The notes: generated from the sequence alone by a model not told the origin. DNA of 64,000 nucleotides from Salegentibacter lacus (GCF_020164555.1 NZ_JAIQZB010000007.1:1-64000), one strand, 5' to 3'; shown: positions 8,733-18,929, counted from the stretch's first letter. A program made the numbers and translations.

Positions 8733-9365
8733 TTAAACACAGGAATTTTCATCAACTGAAAACACTTTTTCATTTAACACTTCTATTTCGCCATTTGCCT
8801 GAACCTTAAGGTGATATCTATTAGTTTGAATGGGTGTACAGTAACTAACAGTTTTTAATACAATAAGCTCAAAACCAGTTTCTGCCGTTTTAATTGCACC
8901 GCCATCGATATCGTTAACCCGAAAATAATAAGCGTTTGCACGAGTCCAAAGCAAAGCTTCTTCTTGCGTATTTATAGTACCTAAAAATTGAAGTAATTCA
9001 TCCTTAGTAGCAACCAAATGGTTTTGATCATTAGCTTGATATTTTAAATAATAAAAGCATGATGCCGGAAGGCAACCAGCTGCAAATCCAAATTCTGGTT
9101 TTAAATTTCTAAATTCCTCCTGGCACAAGTCGTCTTCTGCACTATGACATAATGCTCCATTTCGAACTATGATCTCCTCATCAACATCATCCTGGCCATG
9201 TACTACCGCATATTTAAGCTCCCAATAATCAGTTTCTACTTCGGGCTCCAGATCTTCAAAAGGATATTGTTCAGAAATTGGTTCAAATCCATCGGTAGTA
9301 ATAGAATCATCAGAACTACAGGAAACTAAAAATATTAATGCAAGAATTAGTACTAGCGTCTTCAT
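8733..9365 (-). CDS. hypothetical lipoprotein
   Basis: A 210-residue exported lipoprotein: MKTLVLILALIFLVSCSSDD has a clear lipobox (LVSC, Cys 16) and an acidic follow-on typical of flavobacterial lipoproteins. The rest is soluble with several cysteines (for example CLPASCFYY and the C-terminal SYCTPIQTN). I recognise no domain. It lies downstream of dnaK on the same strand, with about 140 bp between, and is probably independent of it. Confidence 0.6.
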   Translation of the reverse strand: MKTLVLILALIFLVSCSSDDSITTDGFEPISEQYPFEDLEPEVETDYWELKYAVVHGQDDVDEEIIVRNGALCHSAEDDLCQEEFRNLKPEFGFAAGCLPASCFYYLKYQANDQNHLVATKDELLQFLGTINTQEEALLWTRANAYYFRVNDIDGGAIKTAETGFELIVLKTVSYCTPIQTNRYHLKVQANGEIEVLNEKVFSVDENSCV

Positions 9366-9506
9366 ATTGTGAGTTTATTAATAGATGCGTAAAATAGGCA
9401 ATGGTTGCGTGCGCAATAAAAAAAAAAGCGCAACCAAATTAATGATTACGCTTTTAAATATATGCTCTCTGATTTTGAGAACCCGACTTTCGTCGAGACA
9501 GGTTAT

Positions 9507-11438
9507 CTATTTAACCTCTTCAAAATCTACATCTTCTACATCATCTCCCTTTTTAGAGTCTCCTCCGCCGGCTTGCTGACCTCCCTGGGCTCCGGTAGCA
9601 CCTTGTTGTGGTCCTGCCTGGCCGCCTTGAGCTTCAGCTTGTGCTTTATACATTTCTTCAGAAGCTGTTTTCCAGGCTTCGTTCAATTTGTCTAAAGCAG
9701 GAGTTATTTGATCCAGCTCTTTGGTTTCGTAAGCTTTCTTCAATTCTTCTAAAGCTTCTTCTACCGGCTTTTTCTTATCTTCAGAAATCTTATCACCAAA
9801 TTCTTTCAACTGCTTTTCAGTTTGGAAGATCATAGCATCAGCTTCGTTAAGCTTATCTACTTTCTCTTTGGTTTTCTTATCGCTTTCAGCATTTGCTTCA
9901 GCTTCTTTCTTCATCTTCTCGATTTCTTCCTCGGTTAATCCTGAAGAAGCCTCGATACGAATATCCTGAGATTTTCCGGTTGCTTTATCGGTAGCGCTTA
10001 CTTTAATAATACCATTGGCATCAATATCAAAAGTCACTTCAATTTGAGGTGTTCCTCTTGGCGCTGGTGGAATTCCATCTAAATGGAATCTACCGATGGT
10101 TTTGTTATCTGCCGCCATTGGACGTTCACCCTGCAACACGTGGATTTCAACTGAAGGCTGATTATCTGCCGCAGTAGAGAAAGTCTGTGATTTCTTGGTT
10201 GGTATGGTTGTATTAGATTCTATCAATTTAGTGTTTACTCCTCCCATAGTTTCAATTCCTAAAGAAAGTGGAGTAACATCAAGTAATAATACATCTTTTA
10301 CATCTCCGGTTAATACACCACCCTGAATAGCTGCACCAATAGCAACAACCTCATCTGGGTTAACCCCTTTTGAAGGTTTCTTGCCAAAGAATGCTTCTAC
10401 TTCCTCCTGAATTTTAGGAATACGGGTAGAACCACCAACAAGAATTACCTCATCTATATCGCTTTTTGAAAGTCCTGCATCGCTAAGAGCTTTCTTAACA
10501 GGATCCATAGAACGTGTTACTAATTCTGAAGCTAATTGCTCAAACTTAGAACGGCTAATAGTTTCAACAAGGTGTTTTGGTCCACTTGAAGTTGCCGTTA
10601 CATAAGGTAAATTGATTTCAGTTTGAGTTGAAGAAGACAACTCAATCTTAGCTTTTTCAGCAGCTTCTTTTAAACGCTGAAGTGCCATTGGGTCTTTTCT
10701 CAAATCAATATCTTCAGCTTTTTGGAAAGTATCTGCAAGATAATCGATTAATACCTCATCAAAATCGTCACCACCAAGGTGAGTGTCACCATTAGTAGAC
10801 AATACTTCAAATACTCCATCACCTAATTCAAGGATAGAGATATCAAAAGTACCACCACCAAGGTCATATACAGCGATCTTTTGGTCTTGAGATTTTTTAT
10901 CAAGTCCGTAAGCAAGTGCTGCTGCGGTTGGCTCGTTTATAATTCTACTTACTTTTAACCCTGCGATCTCTCCGGCTTCTTTGGTAGCCTGACGCTGAGA
11001 ATCGTTAAAGTAAGCTGGAACAGTAATTACTGCTTCTGTTACATCCTGTCCAAGATAGTCTTCTGCAGTTTTCTTCATTTTTTGAAGTACCATAGCAGAA
11101 AGTTCCTGCGGAGTATATTTTCTTCCGTCTATTTCAACACGTGGAGTGTCATTATCACCTTTTACAACTTTATAAGGAACCCTTCCTGCTTCTTTAGAAG
11201 ACTCGGTATATTTGTTCCCCATAAATCTTTTTATAGATGCTACGGTTTTTGTTGGGTTGGTAACCGCCTGTCTTTTTGCAGGGTCACCAACTTTTATTTC
11301 GCCACCTTCTACAAATGCAATCACAGAAGGGGTAGTTCTTTTTCCTTCGGCATTAGGTATTACCGTAGGCTCGTTACCTTCCATTACTGCTACGCAAGAG
11401 TTGGTTGTTCCTAAGTCAATTCCAATTATTTTACCCAT
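9507..11438 (-). CDS. dnaK: molecular chaperone DnaK (Hsp70)
   Basis: A full-length 643-residue Hsp70. The ATPase half shows [28 protein letters not shown] and the [15 protein letters not shown] segment; the substrate-binding half starts at [14 protein letters not shown], and the tail is Gly/Gln-rich ending in EDVDFEEVK. It folds proteins with DnaJ and GrpE, neither of which is adjacent, as is usual in Flavobacteriia. A perfect ATGACA/TGTCAT palindrome and a possible -24/-12 promoter lie upstream. Confidence 0.98.
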   Translation of the reverse strand: MGKIIGIDLGTTNSCVAVMEGNEPTVIPNAEGKRTTPSVIAFVEGGEIKVGDPAKRQAVTNPTKTVASIKRFMGNKYTESSKEAGRVPYKVVKGDNDTPRVEIDGRKYTPQELSAMVLQKMKKTAEDYLGQDVTEAVITVPAYFNDSQRQATKEAGEIAGLKVSRIINEPTAAALAYGLDKKSQDQKIAVYDLGGGTFDISILELGDGVFEVLSTNGDTHLGGDDFDEVLIDYLADTFQKAEDIDLRKDPMALQRLKEAAEKAKIELSSSTQTEINLPYVTATSSGPKHLVETISRSKFEQLASELVTRSMDPVKKALSDAGLSKSDIDEVILVGGSTRIPKIQEEVEAFFGKKPSKGVNPDEVVAIGAAIQGGVLTGDVKDVLLLDVTPLSLGIETMGGVNTKLIESNTTIPTKKSQTFSTAADNQPSVEIHVLQGERPMAADNKTIGRFHLDGIPPAPRGTPQIEVTFDIDANGIIKVSATDKATGKSQDIRIEASSGLTEEEIEKMKKEAEANAESDKKTKEKVDKLNEADAMIFQTEKQLKEFGDKISEDKKKPVEEALEELKKAYETKELDQITPALDKLNEAWKTASEEMYKAQAEAQGGQAGPQQGATGAQGGQQAGGGDSKKGDDVEDVDFEEVK

Positions 11439-11491
11439 AATTCTATTCGTTATATTTTATATTATTGATTTCAATTCTTCGAGATGTTAAA

Positions 11492-11533
11492 GTCAATCAT
11501 TATGCCAGCGGAAAACTTATGACATGTTGTCAT
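11492..11533 (-). promoter_or_regulatory. candidate dnaK promoter (-24/-12-like) with upstream palindrome
   Basis: Read on the minus strand, CTGGCAT is followed five bases later by TTGAC (11507-11492). This resembles the sigma-54 pattern TGGCAC-N5-TTGCW but has GA in place of the conserved GC at -12. Further upstream, ATGACA-ACA-TGTCAT (11533-11519) is a perfect palindrome, a possible activator or repressor site. The predicted start would lie about 45 bp before dnaK. The match is imperfect, so this is a hypothesis. Confidence 0.35.
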
Positions 11534-11657
11534 TTTTTACTGAAAGCACTTGCCAGATCTGCGGTTTACCAACTACGAAATCGTTTTAATATTTCTTCAA
11601 ATCTTAGGGTATCACACTAACAAATCCTTATTTTTGCAGTAAAATAGGAGTTATACA

Positions 11658-13091
11658 ATGCGAAAAATTGAATGTATTAGCGTTTTTGATATGTTGAAGG
11701 TGGGTGTTGGTCCTTCCAGTTCTCATACTTTAGGTCCCTGGCGCGCAGCGCAACGTTGGATTGCAGAATTAAAGCAAAAAGGCATCTTTAACGATGTCGA
11801 ACACATTCATATTGATCTTTATGGCTCACTTTCACTTACCGGAATTGGCCATGCTACAGATATCGCTACTATTTTAGGACTTTGCGGCCACGATCCCGTA
11901 ACTATGGATATTTCTTTAATTGATACTGAAATTGAAAAAATACGGGAGACAAAAAAACTTCAACTTAATGCTGAGCGTGAAATCGATTTTAGCATTGCCG
12001 AAGATGTAAAATTCAATCGTAATTTTTTGGAATTTCATCCTAACGGAATGACCTTCCGTGCTAAACTGACGAACGGTAAAAAATCTTCGTCCTCTTTTTA
12101 TTCCATCGGCGGCGGATTTGTGGTGAAGAAAGAACGAAAAAACGCCAGTAAAAAGATGAAAAGCTTTTTGGAATTTCCTTTTCCTATAGAAAAAGCTACA
12201 GAACTTCTCGCCTACTGCAAAGCGGAAAACAAACCGATTTCCGAAATCGTTCTGGAAAATGAAAAATCGCTTAGGAGCGAGGAAGAAATAAATTCTGGCT
12301 TAAAGCAAATTTGGGATGTAATGCTGGAGTCTATGTATATCGGTTGCCATACAGAGGGTACTCTTCCCGGTGGACTAAACGTTAAACGCCGCTCTTTTGA
12401 AATGCACCAACGCCTTATTGAAGAACAAAAGTATAATTCACCCGAAGAATGGATTAGCGCTATTAGGAGGACTGAAGTTAAGTTCAGGCAAATCCTTAAA
12501 TGGGTGAGCTGTTTTGCCATTAGCGTAAACGAAGTAAATGCATCACTTGGTCGGGTGGTTACTGCGCCCACTAATGGTAGTGCCGGTACCGTGCCCTCGG
12601 TTATGATGTATTATATGGTGATTGAAAATCACGATGCCACTTTTGAAGATATGAAACGCTTCATGCTTGTGGCCGGTGAAATTGGCAGTCTCTTTAAAAA
12701 AGGTGCTACAATTTCTGCTGCAATGGGTGGTTGCCAGGCCGAAATTGGCGTATCCTCGGCGATGGCTGCGGGCGGATTAACCGAATTGCTGGGCGGAACT
12801 CCAGAACAAGTGCTTATGGCCGCAGAAATCGCAATGGAACACCACCTGGGTTTAACCTGTGATCCTATCGCCGGATTGGTGCAAGTTCCTTGCATTGAAA
12901 GAAATGCTATGGGCGCCATAAAAGCAATAAACGCCGCCGAAATTGCTTTAGAAAGTGACGCCACCAAAGCAAAAGTGCCTCTAGATAAAGTAATTGAAAC
13001 CATGTGGGATACCGCAAAAGATATGAATTCAAAGTACAAAGAAACCTCAGAAGGTGGACTTGCCGTGAAGGTTAATTTAAGTGATTGTTAG
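11658..13091 (+). CDS. sdaA: L-serine ammonia-lyase (iron-sulfur dependent, single chain)
   Basis: Deaminates L-serine to pyruvate and ammonia using an oxygen-sensitive iron-sulfur cluster. The 477 residues combine the beta part (FDMLKVGVGPSSSHTLGPW at the N-terminus) and the alpha part (APTNGSAGTVPSVMMYY). Three cysteines in the family's cluster positions are visible: GGCQAEIGVSSAMAAGG, LTCDPIAGL and VPCIERNAMGA. It is a single gene, divergent from dnaK. Repeats and a CPBP gene follow. Confidence 0.95.
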   Translation: MRKIECISVFDMLKVGVGPSSSHTLGPWRAAQRWIAELKQKGIFNDVEHIHIDLYGSLSLTGIGHATDIATILGLCGHDPVTMDISLIDTEIEKIRETKKLQLNAEREIDFSIAEDVKFNRNFLEFHPNGMTFRAKLTNGKKSSSSFYSIGGGFVVKKERKNASKKMKSFLEFPFPIEKATELLAYCKAENKPISEIVLENEKSLRSEEEINSGLKQIWDVMLESMYIGCHTEGTLPGGLNVKRRSFEMHQRLIEEQKYNSPEEWISAIRRTEVKFRQILKWVSCFAISVNEVNASLGRVVTAPTNGSAGTVPSVMMYYMVIENHDATFEDMKRFMLVAGEIGSLFKKGATISAAMGGCQAEIGVSSAMAAGGLTELLGGTPEQVLMAAEIAMEHHLGLTCDPIAGLVQVPCIERNAMGAIKAINAAEIALESDATKAKVPLDKVIETMWDTAKDMNSKYKETSEGGLAVKVNLSDC

Positions 13092-13112
13092 AAGATTTTA
13101 CAATAATCTATA

Positions 13113-13285
13113 GTCATTGCGAAGAGCAAAACGATGCGACAATCTGTTGTTGATCTGTTCTCAGTTGTGGGTTATCAGTTTCTGAAGTTTTTCGTTTGTG
13201 GTTCATTCTTAATGTTTCTGATGACGTAAACTCAAAATCGTTGCATATTCATTGCGAAGAACGAAGCGATGCGGCAATCTTTTGT
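13113..13285. repeat. two direct copies of an ATTGCGAAG...GCAATCT repeat
   Basis: CATTGCGAAGAGCAAAACG...GACAATCTGTTG (13114-13150) and CATTGCGAAGAACGAAGCG...GGCAATCTTTTG (13250-13285) are close copies about 136 bp apart, in the 270-bp gap between sdaA and the CPBP gene. The same theme recurs at 48308. The rest of this gap shows no gene. Confidence 0.6.
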
Positions 13286-13360
13286 TATAAAAAACCACCA
13301 ATAAATAGCTGCTTAATTAAAAGACAGTTTTAAATTGCAGCAGTATTTAAAATAAAAGCC

Positions 13361-14038
13361 TTGCAATTCCCTAAAATTCCACCTAAAGTCAGCAATCTCT
13401 TTCGCAACTACTGGTTGATGATCGGGACGTATTTCCTGTTTTTCTTTATGCTTGGTTTTTTAAACACGTTTATTCCAGAATTAGACCTGGAAAAATACCA
13501 GCAAACCGAATTATTCGATTTAATGAATGAGAGTCCACTGGCATTTGTAATTATGGCAGTAATTATAGCTCCCTTGCTGGAAGAAAGTATGTTTAGAACC
13601 CTCATAAGGCCATCTTTTACCGAAATCTATATCTTTATTTGCGCCGTGCTTGCCTTTGTTGGCCTGGGTTTTATTCCGCAGGAAGCTCATTCTTTACTTA
13701 AATATAGCCTGGTAATATTATCGGCTATTATTATTTTTGTTTTTTTGCAATCTCTTAAACCTTCACGATTCCTTAGAATATTTCGTATAATCCTCTACCG
13801 AAATTATAGGCTTATATGGCTACTTACCGCTGCTCTTTTCGGTTTGGTTCATATTTGGAACTATGTTGAAGGCTGGCAATTAGACCTAATTCTATTTATC
13901 CTGATCTTCCCAAGAATTATCGCTGGTTATTTCTTCGGAAAAATTAAAATTGAAAACGGAAATCTTATCTGGCCCATAGCCATGCACGCTATGAACAACG
14001 GTATTGTAGTATTCTTCGTTCTTCCGAAGCTTTTATAA
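13361..14038 (+). CDS. CPBP-family intramembrane metalloprotease
   Basis: A 225-residue membrane protein with about six hydrophobic helices. The CPBP (Abi/CAAX-like) motifs are present: LLEESMFRT (EExxxR), FGLVHIWN and MHAMNNGIVV (motif with His and Asn). Such proteases cleave within membranes; in bacteria the substrates are mostly unknown. No ATG is well placed: the frame opens with TTG at 13361, giving MQFPKIPPKVSNLF, which I take as the start. Confidence 0.8.
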   Translation: MQFPKIPPKVSNLFRNYWLMIGTYFLFFFMLGFLNTFIPELDLEKYQQTELFDLMNESPLAFVIMAVIIAPLLEESMFRTLIRPSFTEIYIFICAVLAFVGLGFIPQEAHSLLKYSLVILSAIIIFVFLQSLKPSRFLRIFRIILYRNYRLIWLLTAALFGLVHIWNYVEGWQLDLILFILIFPRIIAGYFFGKIKIENGNLIWPIAMHAMNNGIVVFFVLPKLL

Positions 14039-14112
14039 ACTTATTTAACAAAGGATTAAAACAGAAGCTTTTAGCTGTTTTGTAACTTGAGTTTCCAATA
14101 AAAAAATTAGTT

Positions 14113-15117
14113 ATGAAAGCAGTACAGGTAAAAGAAAAAGGCGGTGATTTTCAGGTTGTGGAAATAGACAAACCATCACCCAAAGAGAACGAAATATTAA
14201 TTAAAGTAGAAGCCTGCGGCATTTGCCACAGCGATGCCTTTGTAAAAGAAGGTGCGTTTCCCGGCATTGAATATCCACGCGTTCCCGGGCACGAAGTTGT
14301 GGGAATAGTAGAAGAAGTTGGTAACCGCGTGAATAACTGGAAAAAAGGCCAACGCGTTGGCGTAGGATGGCACGGCGGACATTGTTTTGAATGTGAGCCT
14401 TGTCGCCGCGGAGATTTTATTAGTTGTGAAAATGCGAAAATTAGTGGAATCTCTTATGATGGCGGTTATGCCGAGTTTATGACTGCGCCGCAGGAAGCGA
14501 TAGCAAGTATTCCTGAAGAATTATCTTCAGCCGAGGCTGCTCCCCTACTTTGCGCCGGGATTACCGTTTTTAATGCTTTAAGAAATTCAGGAATTACAGC
14601 CGGCGATACGGTTGCGGTGCAGGGAATTGGCGGTTTGGGCCATTTGGCCATTCAATATGCCGCAAAAATGGGAATGCGCACCGTGGCAATTTCTACTAGC
14701 GACAGCAAAAAGGAACTGGCCAAAGAACTTGGCGCCCATCATTTTATCAATGCCAAACAAAAAGATGCTGCCGAAGAACTACAAAATATGGGAGGTGCAA
14801 AACTTATTTTGGCCACTGCCCCCAACAGCGAAGCAATCACCTCTGTAATTGGTGGCCTGGGAATAGACGGTAAATTATTAATGGTAGCAGCAACCGGAGA
14901 TCCTATTGAGGTTTCGCCAATGGAACTTCTTATGGGAAGAAAATCGGTTGCGGGTTGGCCTAGCGGTACCGCTATGGATTCTGAAGATACTTTAAAGTTT
15001 AGCGCAATGACCGGTACAAAACCAAAAATAGAAGAATATCCGCTGGATAAAGTCAGTGAAGCTTACGATAAAATGATCAATAATAAAGCGAGGTTTAGAG
15101 TGGTTTTAAAGCCTTAA
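14113..15117 (+). CDS. zinc-dependent alcohol dehydrogenase
   Basis: A 334-residue medium-chain dehydrogenase. Catalytic zinc ligands are in ACGICHSDAF and PGHEVVG; the structural zinc site is the four-Cys run in CFECEPCRRGDFISC. The nucleotide-binding loop is GIGGLGHLAIQYAAKMG. The set fits the AdhA/AdhP-like class that oxidises or reduces primary alcohols and aldehydes with NAD(P)H. A strong terminator follows, so it is a single-gene unit. The exact substrate is not evident. Confidence 0.9.
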   Translation: MKAVQVKEKGGDFQVVEIDKPSPKENEILIKVEACGICHSDAFVKEGAFPGIEYPRVPGHEVVGIVEEVGNRVNNWKKGQRVGVGWHGGHCFECEPCRRGDFISCENAKISGISYDGGYAEFMTAPQEAIASIPEELSSAEAAPLLCAGITVFNALRNSGITAGDTVAVQGIGGLGHLAIQYAAKMGMRTVAISTSDSKKELAKELGAHHFINAKQKDAAEELQNMGGAKLILATAPNSEAITSVIGGLGIDGKLLMVAATGDPIEVSPMELLMGRKSVAGWPSGTAMDSEDTLKFSAMTGTKPKIEEYPLDKVSEAYDKMINNKARFRVVLKP

Positions 15118-15141
15118 TAAAGTTTGATTTTTATAAAAACT

Positions 15142-15185
15142 GCCACGGAATTTTCAAATACTAATTTTGAATTCCGTGGCTTTTT
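15142..15185 (+). terminator. intrinsic terminator of the alcohol dehydrogenase gene
   Basis: GCCACGGAATT (15142-15152) and AATTCCGTGGC (15170-15180) form an 11-bp perfect stem followed by TTTTT. It begins 25 bp after the stop codon. Confidence 0.92.
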
Positions 15186-15361
15186 ATTTGTGCGATTTTG
15201 CCACGAATTCACGAATAATAAGAGGCCTTACATCTAAGTTCCAGAAAACCACTTTAAAGTTTTTATTCCTTTAATTAGTGTATTTGTAGCTGGAAAATAT
15301 TTTCACCAATGGCCAATCTTTAGTTAGAAAAGCTTCTATATCTTTAGCCGAAAATAGAATA

Positions 15362-16393
15362 ATGCGGTCCTTATATTTCAAATTTCTTTTTATCTCTTTA
15401 ATGTTTTGCTCAATTTTCAGCTGTAAAAATGAGCAAAAGAAGACTGCTGAAACTTCCGAAGAAAATATTCAGGAAACTGAAAAGTCCTACCATGAAAAAT
15501 ATCTGGAAGAAATTGCCGAAATCGAAGTACGCGATTCAGTTTCAACCTCTGGAATGCTAAAAATTGAAGGAGGGGAATATTTGATGGGTGGAAATTCACA
15601 ACAAGCCAGGCGCGATGAATTCCCGCAGCATAAAGAAACTATTGAAACAATTTGGGTAGATGAAACTGAGGTTACAAATGCTGAGTTCAGAAAATTTGTA
15701 GAAAAAACCGGATACGTAACAACCGCCGAACGCAGCTTTGAAATTAACGGAGAAAGCTTTCCTCCCGGCGCCACGGTTTTTGATCCCAAAAATCCGCAGG
15801 CCTGGTGGAAGTTTAAAGAAGGTGCCAATTGGAAACATCCGCAAGGGCCCGAGAGTAATATTAAAGGTAAAGAAGATCATCCGGTGGTGCAGGTCTCCTG
15901 GTATGATGCTATGGCCTATGCGAAATGGGCGGGAAAACGCTTACCTACCGAAGCAGAATTTGAATACCTGGCTCGAGGCGGAAAAGAAAATCAAGTTTAT
16001 CACTGGGGAAATGACTTTGAAGAAGCTACAGAGTTTGTTAATTTTCATCAGGGCGATTTTCCACTTACTAATGAAGTAAAAGACAATTTTGAAAAAACAG
16101 CACCAGTAAAAAGCTTTCCTCCTAATGCTTTCGGACTTTATGAAGTTTCCGGAAATGTCTGGGAATGGGTTTTAGACACCTATTATCCCAATGCGTACTC
16201 AAAACTGGAACAACGCACCGATGGCTATTTCAAGGAATATTTTAACGAAGCACAGCAAAAAGTTTTTCGTGGAGGTTCTTTTTTATGCAGTGAATCTTAC
16301 TGTACCGGCTATAGAACTGCCGCCCGAATGAGTTCTACACCCGAAAGCGGCCTGGAACATTTAGGCTTTAGATGTGTAAAAGATGTAGAATAA
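15362..16393 (+). CDS. formylglycine-generating-enzyme-like lipoprotein
   Basis: A 343-residue lipoprotein: N-terminal hydrophobic run with lipobox SIFSC (Cys 21). The rest is one FGE/sulfatase-modifying-factor domain: GGEYLMGG, WVDETEVTNAEFRKFV, PVVQVSWYDAMAYAKWAGKRLPTEAEFEYLARGG, SGNVWEWVLDTYY, RGGSFLCSESYCTGYRTAAR, LGFRC. True FGEs carry two cysteines five apart in the last motif (human Cys336 and Cys341); here the second is Thr. It may therefore be a non-classical or non-enzymatic member. No sulfatase gene is adjacent. Confidence 0.85.
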   Translation: MRSLYFKFLFISLMFCSIFSCKNEQKKTAETSEENIQETEKSYHEKYLEEIAEIEVRDSVSTSGMLKIEGGEYLMGGNSQQARRDEFPQHKETIETIWVDETEVTNAEFRKFVEKTGYVTTAERSFEINGESFPPGATVFDPKNPQAWWKFKEGANWKHPQGPESNIKGKEDHPVVQVSWYDAMAYAKWAGKRLPTEAEFEYLARGGKENQVYHWGNDFEEATEFVNFHQGDFPLTNEVKDNFEKTAPVKSFPPNAFGLYEVSGNVWEWVLDTYYPNAYSKLEQRTDGYFKEYFNEAQQKVFRGGSFLCSESYCTGYRTAARMSSTPESGLEHLGFRCVKDVE

Positions 16394-16397
16394 AAAT

Positions 16398-16856
16398 TTA
16401 TTTACATCCTAATTTACTGCGAGTGTCTACCAGGTAAATAATTTTCCATTCGCCTTTAGACTTCATCAATTGAAAGGTGTTTATCCCGCAATGACTTAGT
16501 CCTTCATTTACAAAAAATCTATATGGTGTACTTACATTGGCGATCATTCCGTTAGTATTGATTTCAAAATCGGTTAATTCCTCTCTGAATTTGGTAGATT
16601 TTGGGATAGAAGCAATAGATTTCAAGAAAGCAGTGTATTCTTCAGTAGATAGACTGGTATTCCCTTTTGTATCAATAGCCACCGATTGCATTTTAATTTC
16701 TGGATGGGCAAATTCTTTTAGCGCAGTAGAATCCTGGGCGTGAAAAGCTTCAAAAAAGTCTTCAATTAAAATCTTAATATCTTCTTGGTCCGTATTCTTT
16801 TGGCTCCATGCACCCTGGTAAATTAGGAAAAGGCCTATTAACAACAACTTCTTCAT
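16398..16856 (-). CDS. exported NTF2-like (SnoaL/DUF4440-type) protein
   Basis: A 152-residue protein with a signal peptide (MKKLLLIGLFLIYQGAWSQ). The mature part has the NTF2-like order: helix IKILIEDFFEAFHAQDSTALKEFAHPEIKM, middle strands, then GINTFQLMKSKGEWKIIYLVDTRSKLGC. Such domains bind small molecules or serve as enzyme-like scaffolds; no catalytic residues can be assigned. It is convergent with the FGE-like gene, with only 4 bp between stops. Confidence 0.75.
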   Translation of the reverse strand: MKKLLLIGLFLIYQGAWSQKNTDQEDIKILIEDFFEAFHAQDSTALKEFAHPEIKMQSVAIDTKGNTSLSTEEYTAFLKSIASIPKSTKFREELTDFEINTNGMIANVSTPYRFFVNEGLSHCGINTFQLMKSKGEWKIIYLVDTRSKLGCK

Positions 16857-16918
16857 TAAATCTTCTTATTTAAACGCTAACTTAGTATTTTAAAATATCA
16901 CACTCAAGGTTTTAGATT

Positions 16919-18049
16919 ATGAAAATTGTAAAAAACATCCTGCTTATACTATCGGTAGGAATAATTCTCGCTACCTGCCAATTACAAGCTCAGGAACAAA
17001 ATTCGAAAAAGATTGTAGGTTATATTGTAGCCGGCAATGTAGATGATAAATTTGATGAAATCTCTGCAGATAAGCTTACTCACATTAACTACGCTTTTGC
17101 GAATATTAAAGACGGAAAAATTATAGAGGGAAATCCCAAAGATGTAGAACGCTTGGAGAAACTGAACAGGTTGAAGAAGAATAATCCTGAATTAAAAATC
17201 CTGATTTCAGTTGGAGGCTGGACCTGGTCTGGTGGCTTTTCTGAAGCAGTTGCTACCAAAACTGGCAGGGAAAAATTTGCTAATAGCGGAATTTCCTTTC
17301 TTCAAAAACATAAAATTGATGGGATAGATTTAGACTGGGAATATCCCGGGCTACCGGGAGCGGGAAATATTCACACCCCTGAAGATAAACAAAACTTCAC
17401 CTCTATTTTAAAGCTTTTCAGGAAAAAATTAGATTCTCTGGGCAAGATAGACCAGAGAAATTATTTGCTCACTATCGCAACCGCTGCCACTCAGGAATAT
17501 TTAGATAACGTAGAATTAGATAAGATTCATCCATATCTGGATTTTATAAATATTATGAGTTACGATTACCAGGGTGGCTGGAACGATTCTACATCGCATC
17601 ATACTAATTTATATGTTTCAGAGACAGATCCTGATGATTATAAGCAAAGTACAAAAACTGCTGTAAAAGAACATTTGGAAACCGGGATTCCTTCAGAAAA
17701 AATTGTAGTAGGTGTGGCTTTCTATGGTCGCGGCTGGCACGAGACGAAAAACAAAAACTTTGGGTTACATCAAAAAGCATCAGGCAATGCTTTCAGTATA
17801 AATTACCGGGAATTAAAGGATAGTATAGCTACAGGGAAATATAAACGCCATTGGGATAAAGAAGCTAAGGCGCCCTTCCTTTGGCATGAAGCTTCCGGAA
17901 CATTTATTACTTATGATGATCCTGAATCTATAAAGCAAAAAGTAAAGTTTATTAAAGACAATAATCTTGGTGGTGCGATGTTTTGGCAATATCATGGCGA
18001 TGATGGCGAGCTTTTGGAAACTTTATATACTGAACTTAAAAAACAATAA
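16919..18049 (+). CDS. glycoside hydrolase family 18 (chitinase-like)
   Basis: A 376-residue exported enzyme with an N-terminal signal peptide that ends near QLQAQE. The GH18 barrel is clear: KIVGYIVAGN (strand 1), LKILISVGGWTWSGGF (strand 3), DGIDLDWEYPG (strand 4, DxxDxDxE with catalytic Glu), INIMSYDYQGGW (strand 6), and the final GGAMFWQYHGDD. It would cut beta-1,4-linked N-acetylglucosamine polymers such as chitin or related glycans outside the cytoplasm. No carbohydrate-binding module is present. Confidence 0.93.
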   Translation: MKIVKNILLILSVGIILATCQLQAQEQNSKKIVGYIVAGNVDDKFDEISADKLTHINYAFANIKDGKIIEGNPKDVERLEKLNRLKKNNPELKILISVGGWTWSGGFSEAVATKTGREKFANSGISFLQKHKIDGIDLDWEYPGLPGAGNIHTPEDKQNFTSILKLFRKKLDSLGKIDQRNYLLTIATAATQEYLDNVELDKIHPYLDFINIMSYDYQGGWNDSTSHHTNLYVSETDPDDYKQSTKTAVKEHLETGIPSEKIVVGVAFYGRGWHETKNKNFGLHQKASGNAFSINYRELKDSIATGKYKRHWDKEAKAPFLWHEASGTFITYDDPESIKQKVKFIKDNNLGGAMFWQYHGDDGELLETLYTELKKQ

Positions 18050-18110
18050 AACCGGCTCCCTTGCCTGAAAACCCCGCGTTTTTGTACTTTTACCTTCCAA
18101 AATCAAAAAT

Positions 18111-18929
18111 ATGTCTGTAGCTAAGAAAGAATATAAAAGAGTCACCACGAAATCACTGGTAGATATGAAGAAGAATGGTGAGAAGATTGCGATGCTGACT
18201 TCTTACGATTATTCTATGGCGAAAATTGTGGATGGAGCAGGAATTGACGTGATTTTAGTGGGCGATTCTGCCAGTAATGTTATGGCAGGACACGAAACCA
18301 CACTTCCTATTACTTTAGACCAAATGATCTATCACGCAACCAGTGTGGTAAGAGCAATAAATCGTGCGCTTGTAGTAGTAGACCTTCCTTTCGGAAGTTA
18401 TCAAAGTGATCCAAAAGAAGCTTTGCGGTCTGCCATAAGGATTATGAAGGAAAGCGGCGGACATGCGGTGAAACTTGAAGGCGGAAAAGAAATTAAAGAA
18501 TCCCTGAAACGTATACTTCACGCCGGGATTCCGGTGATGGGACATTTAGGATTAACTCCGCAATCCATTTATAAGTTTGGTACATATACCGTTAGAGCAA
18601 AAGAGGAAGAAGAAGCCGATAAATTGAAATCTGATGCAATCTTGTTGGAACGTCTCGGTTGCTTTGCAATTGTATTAGAAAAAGTCCCCGCAAAGCTTGC
18701 TAAAGAAGTAGCTGAGAGTATCAGTATTCCGGTGATAGGAATTGGTGCTGGTAACGGTGTTGACGGTCAGGTTTTGGTAGTTCATGATATGTTGGGAATG
18801 ACACACGAATTCAATCCGAGGTTTTTAAGAAGGTACGCTGACTTACACACCGAAATGACTAAAGCTTTTGAAGGCTACCGTGACGATGTAAAAAGTAAAA
18901 GTTTTCCATCTGATGATGAACAGTATTAA
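18111..18929 (+). CDS. panB: 3-methyl-2-oxobutanoate hydroxymethyltransferase
   Basis: First committed step of pantothenate synthesis: transfers a hydroxymethyl group from methylenetetrahydrofolate to 2-oxoisovalerate, a product of the ilv pathway encoded at 36.5-43.2 kb. The 272 residues match the family. Motifs: [33 protein letters not shown] (metal-binding Asp), [19 protein letters not shown] and [15 protein letters not shown]. An RluA-type gene follows on the same strand. Confidence 0.97.
   Translation: MSVAKKEYKRVTTKSLVDMKKNGEKIAMLTSYDYSMAKIVDGAGIDVILVGDSASNVMAGHETTLPITLDQMIYHATSVVRAINRALVVVDLPFGSYQSDPKEALRSAIRIMKESGGHAVKLEGGKEIKESLKRILHAGIPVMGHLGLTPQSIYKFGTYTVRAKEEEEADKLKSDAILLERLGCFAIVLEKVPAKLAKEVAESISIPVIGIGAGNGVDGQVLVVHDMLGMTHEFNPRFLRRYADLHTEMTKAFEGYRDDVKSKSFPSDDEQY

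Noticed and set aside
9400-9460. GGTTGCG...CGCAACC stem after dnaK as an intrinsic terminator
   Set aside because: The A/T run lies in the loop rather than after the stem, so it does not have terminator form. Left uncalled.
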